A DNA stretch of 41,228 bases from an uncultured Schlesneria sp. (GCA_903899985.1 CAIULL010000213.1:1-41228), one strand, 5' to 3'; counted from the first letter of the stretch, positions 7,869 through 17,363 are shown. Numbers and translations: made by a program. The notes: generated from the letters alone by a model not told the origin.

Positions 7869-9467
7869 GTGTTGCTAACGCGTTCGATTCGACGCAAGCT
7901 GGTGATCGGCCTGGCGCTCGTATTTGCCATGCTGCTCCTGTTGTCGGTTGCCGGACTGTCGGCGATTTACGCCTATTGGAACGTTGTTGATGACCTGCGT
8001 TTCAGTCGTGATAAAGAGCCGCACCGAGCCAATCTGGCAGCGGCAATTCAGGGTCTCGCTGAACCGTTAGTCTTGCGGATTCCGGAACCAGTTAGCCCAC
8101 TACAGATTCCGATGCGACCGGGGGATTACTCGGTCGAACTCACCTATATTGATGAGCAGTTGTGGATTGAGCGACAACAAAAGGCTCGTGACGAATTTAA
8201 AGAATTTCATCGAAGATGTTTAGATCTCGAGAAATCCAATGCAGGAATTCGACACTTCTTGAACGAACAACCAACCCTTTATCAAATCCAGTATCGACTC
8301 AATTCGCTCGCCAGAAACCGTCCTTCGACGGAAAATCCCGACAAACGTCTGCTCGCGTCGATGTTACTGACGATCGCTGATTTGCAGACACTTTGCCAGC
8401 AAATCCCAAATCTGGAAAGCGGGTTCGAATCAACCTTACGCGGTTCAGACGACGAAATCGAGTGGCGGTTATGGTTGATCGGCTGCCCGACAGCGATTGT
8501 TGTCGCACTGTTTTTCAGCTTGATCTACTTTGGATACCACTGGATTTTGACACCGATCCGACAGTTACACGAAGCGGCATCTCGGGTTGCAAATGGAGAT
8601 TATACGTATCGACTTAAGCTTCGAGGTAAAGATGAGATGGTGGAACTGGCCGAGATGTTCAATAAAATGACCGCTCGGTTTCAGACAGACAAGGCCAAGT
8701 TGGCGCGGGAAGTGGAAGAACGTAGTCGTCAAATTCTACGGAACGAACGACTGGCAGGGATTGGATTCTTCGCGTCGGGGATTTCGCACGAGATCAACAA
8801 TCCCTTACAAGCGATCGGGGCTGCCGCCGAATCATTGATCGAGCGGATCAGCGATGGCTCATTGGGTACGGAACTTCCCAATGACGATCGGGAGTTGTTA
8901 TCAACGTATCTAGGGATGATTGAACGGGAATCGACCCGCTGTCAGCAGATCACGTCGCGAGTCCTCGACTTTGCACGGGGTACAAACGGTCCGAAAGCCA
9001 GACAAGATCTGACGAAGATTGTCACCGAAGTGCTTGACATGGTTTCACACATGAGCAAATTCGATAACTATAAAATCGAGTTTGATCGAAGTAAGCCACA
9101 TCTGCTCGATGTCAGCGCGGCCGAAATGAAACAGGTCATCTTGAATCTCGTCGCAAACGGCCTGGAAGCGATGAATGGATCGGGGACGTTATCGATCCAG
9201 ATCGTTGAACTCGTTGACGAAGTTGTGCTCAGCGTGCAAGACAACGGATGTGGAATGACTGCCGACGTCATTGCAAATCTGTATGAGCCGTTTTTTACCG
9301 AGAAATTAAATGGAAAGGGAACGGGGCTGGGTCTGTCAATTACTCATCGCATCGTCCGCGATCACGGTGGACGTATTGAGGCAACCAGCGATGGGATCGG
9401 CCACGGAAGTACGTTTCGAGTCCATCTACCCCGTTGTGCAAATCCCTCGAATCGATCTGCTGCTTAG
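7869..9467 (+). CDS. membrane sensor histidine kinase (HAMP, HisKA, HATPase)
   Basis: 532 residues from a GTG start with AAGGA about 8 bases upstream. TM1 is near residues 11-34, then a periplasmic sensor of about 165 residues with no family recognised. TM2 lies near 197-220 and is followed by a HAMP domain (PIRQLHEAASRVANGDYTY). The H box contains the phospho-accepting His307 in GISHEINNPLQ. The N box (LNLVANGLEAM), G1 (DNGCGM), F box (YEPFFTEK) and G2 (GKGTGLGLSI) are intact, so the kinase should be active. The HEINNP/NPL H box groups it with NtrB/ZraS-type kinases, which usually partner sigma-54 activators. No response regulator is adjacent, so it is an orphan here. Confidence 0.93.
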   Translation: MLLTRSIRRKLVIGLALVFAMLLLLSVAGLSAIYAYWNVVDDLRFSRDKEPHRANLAAAIQGLAEPLVLRIPEPVSPLQIPMRPGDYSVELTYIDEQLWIERQQKARDEFKEFHRRCLDLEKSNAGIRHFLNEQPTLYQIQYRLNSLARNRPSTENPDKRLLASMLLTIADLQTLCQQIPNLESGFESTLRGSDDEIEWRLWLIGCPTAIVVALFFSLIYFGYHWILTPIRQLHEAASRVANGDYTYRLKLRGKDEMVELAEMFNKMTARFQTDKAKLAREVEERSRQILRNERLAGIGFFASGISHEINNPLQAIGAAAESLIERISDGSLGTELPNDDRELLSTYLGMIERESTRCQQITSRVLDFARGTNGPKARQDLTKIVTEVLDMVSHMSKFDNYKIEFDRSKPHLLDVSAAEMKQVILNLVANGLEAMNGSGTLSIQIVELVDEVVLSVQDNGCGMTADVIANLYEPFFTEKLNGKGTGLGLSITHRIVRDHGGRIEATSDGIGHGSTFRVHLPRCANPSNRSAA

Positions 9468-9583
9468 CCAACGTCTGGATCGTTATCACTTTCGACCCGG
9501 TCGAAGCGTGTGCCAATTTTCGGTATCTTGGCATCGGGCGTTTCAGGATCGTTCTCAACCGTTTTATTTTCCTAAGCAAAAGC

Positions 9584-10660
9584 ATGATGTCGCGCGAGGA
9601 TCTCCTCTCAACCTACGATTACGACCTACCGGAAGACCTGATCGCGAAAGAACCGCTGGCGACAAGAGATGCCGCACGGCTGATGGTTCTCGACCGACGT
9701 TCGAAAACGATCACCCATCGACAGATTCGCGACTTGCCGGAACTTTTACGAGCAGGTGACTGTCTCGTGCTGAATAATAGCAGGGTTCTCCCCGCAAGAT
9801 TACTTGGCGTTCGCACCGCAACCGGCGGAAAGTGGGAAGGACTTTATCTAGGTTCTGCACCGAATGGTCTTTGGCGGTTGATTGGACAGACCCGGGGCTA
9901 TCTGCGTCTGAATGAATCAATCACCCTAACGAACGATGCTGGCGAGGCTTTACAACTCAAACTCATCACGAAAGAAAGCCACGGCATTTCGTTATTCGAA
10001 CCGTCGTTAGCGGAAAGTGCCCTGGATCTTTTGCACCGGTTCGGGGACGTGCCGCTGCCGCCGTACATGGACCGCAAGCAGGCAAACAGCCTGGATCGTG
10101 AACGTTACCAGACAACTTTTGCTCGCCACCCGGGATCAGTCGCAGCCCCGACAGCTGGACTCCATTTCACGCCTGAACTGCTCGACGCATGTTGTCAGAG
10201 GGGAATTCAGAGAGCGGAGGTCACGCTGCATGTCGGCATCGGAACTTTCCGCCCCGTCACTGGAGAAAATCTTTCGGGCCATCGGATGCATTCCGAATGG
10301 TGCGACATCTCTCAAGTCGCCGCCGCGACACTGAATGAAACTCGCATTGACGGTGGTCGGATAGTCACAGTTGGGACAACCAGTTTGCGTACACTGGAAT
10401 CAGCCTGTCAGAACAATGATGGCCCAGGTGCAACATCCACCTTTCGCGAGTGGCAAGGTGAGACAAATATTTTCATTCGTCCCCCGTATCAGTTTCGTTC
10501 CACGGACGTACTGCTGACGAACTTTCATCTCCCGAAATCAACGTTGTTGATGCTTGTTTGTGCGTTCGGTGGACTCGACTTCATGCTAAGTGCTTATCAA
10601 TCTGCCATCACAGAACGCTACCGCTTTTTCAGCTACGGTGATGCGATGTTGATTGTCTAA
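9584..10660 (+). CDS. queA: QueA, SAM:tRNA ribosyltransferase-isomerase
   Basis: 358 residues. It transfers and isomerises the ribosyl part of SAM onto 7-aminomethyl-7-deazaguanine in tRNA, giving epoxyqueuosine. Family motifs are LVLNNSRVLPARL, AAPTAGLHFT, VGTTSLRTLES and FHLPKSTLLML. The family usually starts within about 12 residues of the YDYDLPEDLIA motif, so the ATG at 9584 (or 9587) is chosen over an in-frame ATG at 9434 that overlaps the kinase gene. The ribosome site is weak. The gap to the upstream kinase is 116 bases. No other queuosine gene is in the window. Confidence 0.95.
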   Translation: MMSREDLLSTYDYDLPEDLIAKEPLATRDAARLMVLDRRSKTITHRQIRDLPELLRAGDCLVLNNSRVLPARLLGVRTATGGKWEGLYLGSAPNGLWRLIGQTRGYLRLNESITLTNDAGEALQLKLITKESHGISLFEPSLAESALDLLHRFGDVPLPPYMDRKQANSLDRERYQTTFARHPGSVAAPTAGLHFTPELLDACCQRGIQRAEVTLHVGIGTFRPVTGENLSGHRMHSEWCDISQVAAATLNETRIDGGRIVTVGTTSLRTLESACQNNDGPGATSTFREWQGETNIFIRPPYQFRSTDVLLTNFHLPKSTLLMLVCAFGGLDFMLSAYQSAITERYRFFSYGDAMLIV

Positions 10661-10723
10661 ACGAACAAACAGAATAGCGAATAACCGTGAGGTACATTCT
10701 CGGGCTCACAAACGAACGTCAGG

Positions 10724-13700
10724 TTACGGAGCCAGGACTAAGACATTGTCGATAATAATCCCGCCGATTCCCGTTCCCTTGGGCATTGAGAATCCATCAG
10801 ACAGCGACGCAGTGTTACGAATCCAGTTCGTTGGCGATCCGGAGGGTGCATACAGCGAAATTGTTGGAGCAACCTGGCTGAATATGATCCCTCGATGGGT
10901 TAAAGTATCGCCAGCCAGCAAATTTATGGTATTTGCGTTGATCGTGAAATAGGAACTCGAGGCAGCGTAATCGAACAGCATTCCGGTCGCCCCCCCAGCA
11001 AAGTCCGTCATGTTGTTTCCAGTAATCGTCGCTGTCGTCGTTTCGTATAAGCCAAAGCGGAATCCGGTTCCACCCGTACCTTGGAACTTGAGTCCATTAC
11101 TTGTCACATTCACTGTCGAAGTACCGGTCGACGTCTGGCCTGATTGGCCATCACCGATGTAGACTGCCGTACCCGAAGTTGCCCCGGCATTTTGGAAGAA
11201 AATCGAATTGCCACTGACGGTTGCCAACAGGTTTGCTCCCGTTGTATTGGTGGTGTTAACCGTTGTTGGCAGTAACGACGAACCTTGAAGCGATATGGCG
11301 GTCATGTTGGCACTGTAAGCATAGAACGTATTTCCCGAAACGGTGGCTACAACAGGTCCATTCCAATTCACCCCTGCAAGCGTTCCCCCGTTACCGTAAC
11401 CTGAGATCAAGTTGCCAGAAATCTGCGTTGTCAGCGGTGATCCAGCAGCGCCAGCCTGGGTTGCAATTTGAATTGCGCTCCCGTTGGGATCGGTGACGGT
11501 GTTGGTTTCAACGTATGAGTCATACGTTCCAACAGTATTCGCCATCACCCTGATCGTACCACCGCCGACCGTACCATTAGCTGTCAGAATCGAATTACTT
11601 AACGAAAACGTACGATCGTTCAGAGAATCAATTGCATACCCTGCCGTACCTGTCATACGTAAATGCGACAGCGAGAGAGAGGTAGTGTTTGCCGACTGAA
11701 TGCCAACGGCATTATTTGTGTAGTCAACATAACTGAAATTCGTGTTCCCGTATCCGTTAATCAACACTCCGCCGACCGTCGTATTCTGGATTGTTCCACC
11801 TGTTGCATAATTTCCATTCCCCTGAATCACAAAATTGCCGGTACTCCCTTCAATCTGGATTCCATAGAGACCACCATTCGCGGAGACGGCACCAAGTTTC
11901 GCATTGAAACCTGATGAATGGACATCAATCGCCGGGGCATTCACCGTTGTGAGTGACCCGCCGTTAATCTGCAGTGAGCTCGCATTATTCGTGTAGAGTC
12001 CCGTCCCATCCTGAGTATTCAGATTCAGATTTCCAATCGTGATTGGATTCGTTGTATCTGCCAACGAAACAGCAGCCCGCGTGGACGTTGAAGTGACATT
12101 GAGGTTTGCAATATTGATGTTTGCGTCCGTGCCGCTTGCCACAAATCCGGCACCGTTGGGTGATGTGATTTTCGTGTTACCAGTAAAGTTATAGGTATTG
12201 AAAGTGCTCGTTGATACGCCATTTACGGTTTTGGTAATACCCGTCGTTCCAGAAATTGCAACTGCAGAACCTCCTGAATTACCTGACCCTGATTGAGTGA
12301 CATTAAGAGAGTCGATCGTCGCATTGCTTGCAACGCTGTTCATCAGCAGTCCCGTCCCACCAACGTTGATCAGCGAGAGATTTCCGATCGCAATTGAGCC
12401 CCCCGTCAGGTTCTCAAGTACAAAACCATTTCCTGCTGCAGTAATAGAATTCCCAGTACCATTGTATGTGAGATTGGGGTTACCCCCATTAAAGATGATC
12501 CCGTTTCCCGACGCAGATGTGACCTGAATGTTGTTCATGTTGACGTTACCAGACGAATTCGTCAGGTTGATTGCATCACCGCCAATGGACGAAAAGACCA
12601 GATCGTGCAATGAGACTCCCGAGACTCCGTTGCCGAGGATTCCGTTCCCACTGGCTCCCATGATATTGAATCCACCGACCTCAGAATTCGATGCCAAGGT
12701 CACGGCAGTGCCATTAACACTTTGAATTGTTGGAGTCGAACCGGCACCAGATTGCTGGGCTGCCGCCTGTAATAAATTTGGGATCTGTACGTTTCCGCCA
12801 CCGACGGTCGGCAATGTCTCCGTAAAACTTCCCTGACCAAACAAATGCTGGCCTGAGCTTAATATAATTGCCTGGTTCAACACTGATCCACTTTGGACGA
12901 GGAAGACATTACCACCAGCGGCCTGCGCTGCCGAAACAGACGGAAACGGGTTAGCGCTTGTCCCATCCGGTGTACCCGATCCACCACCTGAACCACTCGG
13001 ATTGGCAAAGATCTGGTCGATCACATACGCCTTTCCGGTTGTCGGATCGGCAGCAACCTGGTTAGTTTCGTTAGTTTGTGATTGAGCAACGATCACGTTG
13101 TAGTTGCGTTCAACAAATCGAAATGGAGACGGAGTATTTCTTGTCCAACTCGCAGTCGGATGATTGTTGGCGAAAGGAAACTGGAGCGACAATCCGACCA
13201 TGAAATTGTCGCCATACAGTTTATCATGTGTGTAAAGCACTTGTGCTGTAATGGTATTATTAATGACCCCTTCGACACGCGCTTTGAACCCGTTGACACC
13301 ACTCGTCGAACCTCCGTCAAAGTGATATCCGCCGACAAAACCACGTACGACATGGCGATCACGAACTGGCAAGCTATAGCCGATTTCCACATCGACTCCG
13401 CGCAAGGCCGAACCAGTGTCGATGGAGCGGGAGTAGAGTAGCTGGTTGCCAACGATCGTCGAGTTACTGACCGAAGACGACACCGTTTGAGACGATGAAA
13501 AGGGCAGGTAAACGTTGGAACGGACTTCAAATCGCTGGATGAGGCCTTCGAAGCTGAGTCCCACTTGTTGAAACATTTTTCCTGTCGACTGGTCAGCGTC
13601 ATACCAGACACTGGCACCTCCCCAGGCATTCCAGTCGTCAATCAAGCGGCGGTATCCGAAGCCAAAATTTCCGCCTGCCCTGGATTGATTTGTCACAAAT

Positions 13701-14092
13701 CCACGGACATCCGCAAAAACGAAATGCTCATCGGTTAATAGATACGGCATCACTTCGATCGGCGTGATCGAGACATTGCGTCCAAATGTCCTGGCGGCAA
13801 GATGGCTGGCTCGACCATAGACGCCGATACTATTTCCCATCGGCTGCGGCGACGTTTCTTTGGCTTCTGAAAAATCAATCGGTTGAGCCTCTCGCTCAGG
13901 CGTTTCAGGTTCTTCGGGGTCAGGCGATTCTACATCTGCAACCGGTTCTTTTGGCATGATACGTACCGGTGGCGATAAGTCTGCTTGAAGGATTAGTGAT
14001 CCCATGCCGATCAGCGGAAATATGAGCGCAACAATCCACGTACGCTTCAGGTATTGCCTTGAACGTGATGCGGCAGGACTTCTCGTCGACAT
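10724..14092 (-). CDS. inverse-autotransporter barrel with beta-helix passenger, surface protein
   Basis: 1122 residues from the ATG at 14092, preceded by AGAAGGA at a 9-base spacing. A longer in-frame start at 14182 lacks a ribosome site. A hydrophobic segment (WIVALIFPLIGMGSLIL) near residues 19-35 is the signal, followed by an acidic Pro/Glu linker. About residues 85-305 resemble the intimin/invasin-type barrel (IAT_beta): FADVRGFVTNQSRAGGNFGF, GYRRLIDDWNAWGGASVWYD and YGDNFMVGLSLQFPF. After a Gly/Ser-rich link (about 370-390), over 700 residues of Asn/Gly/Thr-rich short repeats form a right-handed parallel beta-helix. The barrel-first order implies type Ve-like export with the C-terminal helix outside. 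Classical inverse autotransporters carry Ig-like passengers, so the helix is notable. The ligand or substrate is unknown. Confidence 0.82.
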   Translation of the reverse strand: MSTRSPAASRSRQYLKRTWIVALIFPLIGMGSLILQADLSPPVRIMPKEPVADVESPDPEEPETPEREAQPIDFSEAKETSPQPMGNSIGVYGRASHLAARTFGRNVSITPIEVMPYLLTDEHFVFADVRGFVTNQSRAGGNFGFGYRRLIDDWNAWGGASVWYDADQSTGKMFQQVGLSFEGLIQRFEVRSNVYLPFSSSQTVSSSVSNSTIVGNQLLYSRSIDTGSALRGVDVEIGYSLPVRDRHVVRGFVGGYHFDGGSTSGVNGFKARVEGVINNTITAQVLYTHDKLYGDNFMVGLSLQFPFANNHPTASWTRNTPSPFRFVERNYNVIVAQSQTNETNQVAADPTTGKAYVIDQIFANPSGSGGGSGTPDGTSANPFPSVSAAQAAGGNVFLVQSGSVLNQAIILSSGQHLFGQGSFTETLPTVGGGNVQIPNLLQAAAQQSGAGSTPTIQSVNGTAVTLASNSEVGGFNIMGASGNGILGNGVSGVSLHDLVFSSIGGDAINLTNSSGNVNMNNIQVTSASGNGIIFNGGNPNLTYNGTGNSITAAGNGFVLENLTGGSIAIGNLSLINVGGTGLLMNSVASNATIDSLNVTQSGSGNSGGSAVAISGTTGITKTVNGVSTSTFNTYNFTGNTKITSPNGAGFVASGTDANINIANLNVTSTSTRAAVSLADTTNPITIGNLNLNTQDGTGLYTNNASSLQINGGSLTTVNAPAIDVHSSGFNAKLGAVSANGGLYGIQIEGSTGNFVIQGNGNYATGGTIQNTTVGGVLINGYGNTNFSYVDYTNNAVGIQSANTTSLSLSHLRMTGTAGYAIDSLNDRTFSLSNSILTANGTVGGGTIRVMANTVGTYDSYVETNTVTDPNGSAIQIATQAGAAGSPLTTQISGNLISGYGNGGTLAGVNWNGPVVATVSGNTFYAYSANMTAISLQGSSLLPTTVNTTNTTGANLLATVSGNSIFFQNAGATSGTAVYIGDGQSGQTSTGTSTVNVTSNGLKFQGTGGTGFRFGLYETTTATITGNNMTDFAGGATGMLFDYAASSSYFTINANTINLLAGDTLTHRGIIFSQVAPTISLYAPSGSPTNWIRNTASLSDGFSMPKGTGIGGIIIDNVLVLAP

Positions 14093-14203
14093 AGTGACAG
14101 TTCCTTCTCGCGCAATCGAATTGTTAGACCAATCGACTGGCCGGAATTCTTTCAAGCGATGGTTACCACCATCACCGTTCAATGACGGTCTAGGCCCGCA
14201 ACG

Positions 14204-14476
14204 TCACCTGGATTTGCACGGGAAACGGAGTACGCGAATAAAGAAATGAGGTTCTGGCAGGTTGATCAGATCGATTCTGGCGGTGTATACGACTTGATTC
14301 CCTTCCTGTCGAGACCAAGTTTCCACATGGACGTTCAAACTGTGTAAGAATTCAGATGTCAGATGGGCCTTACGAACTCTGTTACGTCGCTGCTGATTCA
14401 CCTTTTCAATGACCGCAAAAACATCTGCGAAAGGTCGATCCGAGCTCGGGCCATCAAAAAAACTCGCAGACGCCAA
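14204..14476 (-). CDS. small hypothetical protein downstream of fur
   Basis: A 90-residue frame (TTG start at 14476, no good ribosome site) follows the Fur gene on the same strand. Its composition is protein-like, with an alternating beta pattern near the end (VVYTARIDLINLPEPHFFIRV). The frame stays open for about 15 codons upstream of the TTG without an ATG or GTG, so the true start is unclear. It may be a small basic protein or a decayed gene. No family recognised. Confidence 0.35.
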   Translation of the reverse strand: MASASFFDGPSSDRPFADVFAVIEKVNQQRRNRVRKAHLTSEFLHSLNVHVETWSRQEGNQVVYTARIDLINLPEPHFFIRVLRFPCKSR

Positions 14477-14566
14477 TATCTTGAAGCGACGATCAGAAAA
14501 TAGGCTCGAAACACGGCGAGAATCGATCTACTTCCCCGCCGAGCTCGCAAATGCCATCCCAACTTT

Positions 14567-15064
14567 TCAGATCATATCCAGTTTGCGATGAGTCCTCTGC
14601 GGTGGTCGCGAGCAATGCGCACAGACACCTTCGACCTCTAACCGGTGTCCCGACATTCGAAACCCATGCTCGGCTGCGACCGTTTCGAGCACACTTGAAA
14701 TCATCTCGTTGGGAAACTCGATCATTTCTCCGCATTTTTTACAAATCAGATGGTCATGTTGAGGATATCCGTAGTCGTGCTCATAAACTTCACGGTCATT
14801 AGCACGGGCAACTTTTCGAATCAGTCCCGCTTCCTGCAATAAATGCAATGTACGGTAGACGGTACTTCGGCTAGCAAGCATTGATCCCTTGCGGCCTGCT
14901 AAACTGTCGATCCATTGATCCGCGTCAAAATGGTCGTGGGACGAGTAGATCGCAGTGACAACCGCTTCCCTTTCTGGAGTCAACCGCATTTTTTTCGTCA
15001 GCAGGAACTCACGAAACTTGTCAACTGGTGCAACAGTCACGTTCACCGTGGCTAGCTGCGACAC
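14567..15064 (-). CDS. Fur-family metal-dependent transcriptional regulator
   Basis: 165 residues from the GTG at 15064, which has GGGAG upstream; an ATG at 15145 gives a longer N-terminus without a ribosome site. The winged helix includes LTPEREAVVTAIYSSHDHFD and the recognition helix SRSTVYRTLHLLQEAGLI. The metal and dimerisation part has HDYGYPQHDHLICKKCGEM, with a second CxxC (CAHC) near the C-terminus, which together form the structural zinc site. Whether it senses iron (Fur), zinc (Zur) or peroxide (PerR) cannot be decided from sequence alone. It is likely to act as a repressor. It sits alone, facing away from the STAS gene. Confidence 0.9.
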   Translation of the reverse strand: MSQLATVNVTVAPVDKFREFLLTKKMRLTPEREAVVTAIYSSHDHFDADQWIDSLAGRKGSMLASRSTVYRTLHLLQEAGLIRKVARANDREVYEHDYGYPQHDHLICKKCGEMIEFPNEMISSVLETVAAEHGFRMSGHRLEVEGVCAHCSRPPQRTHRKLDMI

Positions 15065-15201
15065 AATGCACTCTCCCTCGTTCAAGAGTAGGAACCCGTA
15101 ACGATTCCAGCCGGTTTTGTAATACCAATGATGAGATTCATCCAACTACTTGTTGAGACAAATGCGGAAACACGATCAGAATTCTAACCATCGAACATCA
15201 A

Positions 15202-15501
15202 TCATTCGTCTTCAAAACGGCTTCCGATCGAGTCAATCATTTTCGATAATGCTGCTTCCAGCTTTTCGTCCGTATCATAAGCACCGCTTTCGATCGCCTC
15301 CTTGATCTGGGCCAATCGTTCTGCTCGTACCTCGGGTGTTTCGCTTAGTCGATCAAGCATTTTGCCTGCCGATGAAATTTCAAGTTGGTCTCGCGGAGAT
15401 TCGACGGACGACGCCGTGGATGGCTGCGAAACGGAAGTTGTTGGAGATACCTCACGCGCGGGTATCCCTCCAGAAACCGAACCAATGCCCGAAACGTCCA
15501 T
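15202..15501 (-). CDS. flgM: FlgM-like anti-sigma-28 factor
   Basis: 99 residues from the ATG at 15501, preceded by GAGGGG; an upstream in-frame ATG at 15630 adds an implausible Arg-rich leader. The N-terminal half is Ser/Thr-rich and probably disordered. The C-terminal half has the FlgM signature: PRDQLEISSAGKMLDRL, then VRAERLAQIKEAIESGAYD and an amphipathic last helix. FlgM binds and inhibits the flagellar sigma factor FliA until it is exported through the completed hook. No flagellar gene is nearby, which is usual for planctomycetes, where flagellar genes are scattered. Confidence 0.8.
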   Translation of the reverse strand: MDVSGIGSVSGGIPAREVSPTTSVSQPSTASSVESPRDQLEISSAGKMLDRLSETPEVRAERLAQIKEAIESGAYDTDEKLEAALSKMIDSIGSRFEDE

Positions 15502-16014
15502 GTTCGTTTGCCCCTCATTGATATGGCGGTCGAAGCGATTCCTTGAGACGGACGGCTTCGTAACCAAGCCAGCAAGATCATAGCTCACGAGTGGGTGGCG
15601 ATTCAACCGGGACTGAGTTCGACGACACATGACATTCCCCTAAATTAACGTGTTCGCACATGGAATTCCGGACGAACGGGCTGTTGGGGGGAACGTCATC
15701 TTTCCCAATGAGACGCGTCAAAATCGATTCAATCGACGCTGTCAGCGCTACAGTTTTAAACGCAGGGATCCATCATTTGGATCATCATTGTCGGCCCGAA
15801 CTTGTCCGACATTAATGTTATCGGCTGTCGATTCACAAAAATTGAATCGACGAAAAAAAGAATGATTTGGGCACGCTTTTTGTTTCACGATTCTGAAAAC
15901 ATTCTCTAGACTCAGGATACAGTGAGAAGTTCTCGCCTTATTTTGATACCATACCGGTCAGGATTTAAACCACGGCGACACGAAACAATGTCGGAGTGAC
16001 CAGAAAGACACATC
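15502..16014. other. 513-base divergent intergenic region (flgM / STAS gene)
   Basis: No gene seen. TCGATTCA occurs at 15724-15731 and again inside a 25-base hairpin at 15827-15851 (both arms), so it could be a regulator half-site. The rest is unremarkable and A/T-rich toward 15850-15900. Confidence 0.4.
15827..15851. promoter_or_regulatory. inverted repeat, possible operator
   Basis: GTCGATTCA (15827-15835) and TGAATCGAC (15843-15851) are perfect arms around a 7-base A-rich loop. It is followed by A rather than T on the plus strand, so it is not a terminator for that strand. It lies between two divergent genes, where an operator would be expected. Confidence 0.35.
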
Positions 16015-16383
16015 ATGCAAACGAGCGGGCCACTGGCTGAACTTCGAGATGGCAATGTCACCGTGATTGTTTTTGGAGAAGAATTCAAGCACCTTGATGA
16101 AACAAACGTGGCCGAAATCGGAAGAAAACTGCTTCTGCTTGCCGAGAATCTTCCACAACCGATTCTAGTTCTCGACATGCAGGCGACCGAATTCTTTGGC
16201 TCGTCGTTTATCGAATCATTGTTTCGAGTCTGGAAAAAACTGAATACAAAAGATTCGGCCAAATTTGGACTCGCTGGTTTGCAGCCCTATTGTCGAGAAG
16301 TCCTCGAAGTGACTCACCTCGACAAACTTTGGCCTCTATTTGATACGCGAGAAGCAGCATGCGCTGACTTCAATAAAGTCTGA
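16015..16383 (+). CDS. STAS-domain protein (anti-sigma factor antagonist-like)
   Basis: 122 residues, a single STAS domain of the SpoIIAA/RsbV type. The first strands are GNVTVIVFGEEFKHLDETNV. The central signature ILVLDMQATEFFGSSFIESL corresponds to the family's D-S/T-loop, where a serine (here in GSS) would be phosphorylated by a partner-switching kinase. No anti-sigma kinase, phosphatase or sigma factor gene is adjacent, so partners must be elsewhere. STAS proteins of this size are very frequent in planctomycetes. The stop is one base from the stop of the convergent acyltransferase gene, with no room for a terminator. Confidence 0.85.
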   Translation: MQTSGPLAELRDGNVTVIVFGEEFKHLDETNVAEIGRKLLLLAENLPQPILVLDMQATEFFGSSFIESLFRVWKKLNTKDSAKFGLAGLQPYCREVLEVTHLDKLWPLFDTREAACADFNKV

Positions 16384-16384
16384 A

Positions 16385-17344
16385 TTATCCAGCAAGTCGT
16401 TGTCCTTTATTCTCGGACTTTTTCTTTGACCGAGGCTCGCTCTTCCAGCGACGATGAATCCAAAAGTATTGTTCAGGTGCGCGCCGAATGGCATTCTCCA
16501 ACGCGGCAGTAAATTTCCGCGTGATCTCACCAACCGGGTCTTCACTTTGAATCTCTCGCGGATCAATTACTAACTCACAGCCGACTTCAAATCTCGACCA
16601 AGACTCGTTTCCAAATTCATCAGGTAACCGAATCGAATAACCGACCATGATTAGCGCGTTGTATTCCAGAGCCAACAGCGCAATCGATTTGAACGTTGAA
16701 GCCGGTGATCCGAAGAAGTCAACAAAGACGCCACGTGGTCCGGCATCCTGGTCGCAAAGCAATCCAAGATTCCCCCCTTTTTCAAGTAGCGCCACCATTT
16801 CATCAAAGTCGCCTGACTTCAATAACATTCGATGACCAGTGTTCTCTCGCTGCTTAAGGAACCACTGATGTAGATAGGGGTTGTCCATTTCACGGGCAAC
16901 AATCCCCATGGGAAACCCCCAAAGCCCGAATAACCCAGTACCGATTTCCCAGTTACCAAAATGACCACCTAACATCAGAACGCGCCGACCTGAACAGATC
17001 GCTTCGTTTGTCCGAGTAAACTCGGCGAAATCGACGATTTCCCGGTAGGAGTGGATATGGAGTTTACGAGACGCTTGAACCGTTTCAGCAACCGTTCGAA
17101 AGAGATGGACCCACATCTCATACACAACTTGTTCGATGTCTGCCTCGGAATACCGGCCCCCGAATGCACGAATCAGGTTCTCGCGCGCGACGGCATAACG
17201 TGTCCATTTTCTTGGCAAGCCGTAATGGATCAATGACGCCAGAGCACGTGATAACCGTGCGGTCGTTCTGATCGACAGACTATCGATGATACAGACAAAT
17301 GCCTGAAAGACTAGAAATTCCAGTCGATGCCGTAATTTGAGCAT
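16385..17344 (-). CDS. LpxL/HtrB-like lipid A (Kdo2-lipid) acyltransferase
   Basis: 319 residues of the LPLAT superfamily, inner-membrane associated. The catalytic H-x4-E is seen in LMLGGHFGNWEIG. Further conserved blocks are AREMDNPYLHQWF and CDQDAGPRGVFVDFFGSPAS, the acyl-acceptor pocket, followed by EYNALIMVGYSIR. The enzyme would transfer a fatty acyl group from acyl-ACP to a lipid A precursor or a related glycolipid anchor. It is the last gene of the glycan operon, 19 bases after a glycosyltransferase, suggesting that the glycan made upstream is lipid-linked. The start ATG has AGGAAT upstream. The basic tail (RRWKSEPRSKKKSENKGQR) is unusual but minor. Confidence 0.88.
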   Translation of the reverse strand: MLKLRHRLEFLVFQAFVCIIDSLSIRTTARLSRALASLIHYGLPRKWTRYAVARENLIRAFGGRYSEADIEQVVYEMWVHLFRTVAETVQASRKLHIHSYREIVDFAEFTRTNEAICSGRRVLMLGGHFGNWEIGTGLFGLWGFPMGIVAREMDNPYLHQWFLKQRENTGHRMLLKSGDFDEMVALLEKGGNLGLLCDQDAGPRGVFVDFFGSPASTFKSIALLALEYNALIMVGYSIRLPDEFGNESWSRFEVGCELVIDPREIQSEDPVGEITRKFTAALENAIRRAPEQYFWIHRRWKSEPRSKKKSENKGQRLAG

Positions 17345-17363
17345 GAAATGGTTTATTCCTTTC

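Noticed and set aside
9434-9583. 50-codon N-terminal extension of QueA
   Set aside because: It overlaps the kinase end and has no similarity to QueA, whose conserved part begins just after 9584.
15827-15851. Intrinsic terminator
   Set aside because: The hairpin is followed by A, not T, on the plus strand and by mixed sequence on the minus strand.
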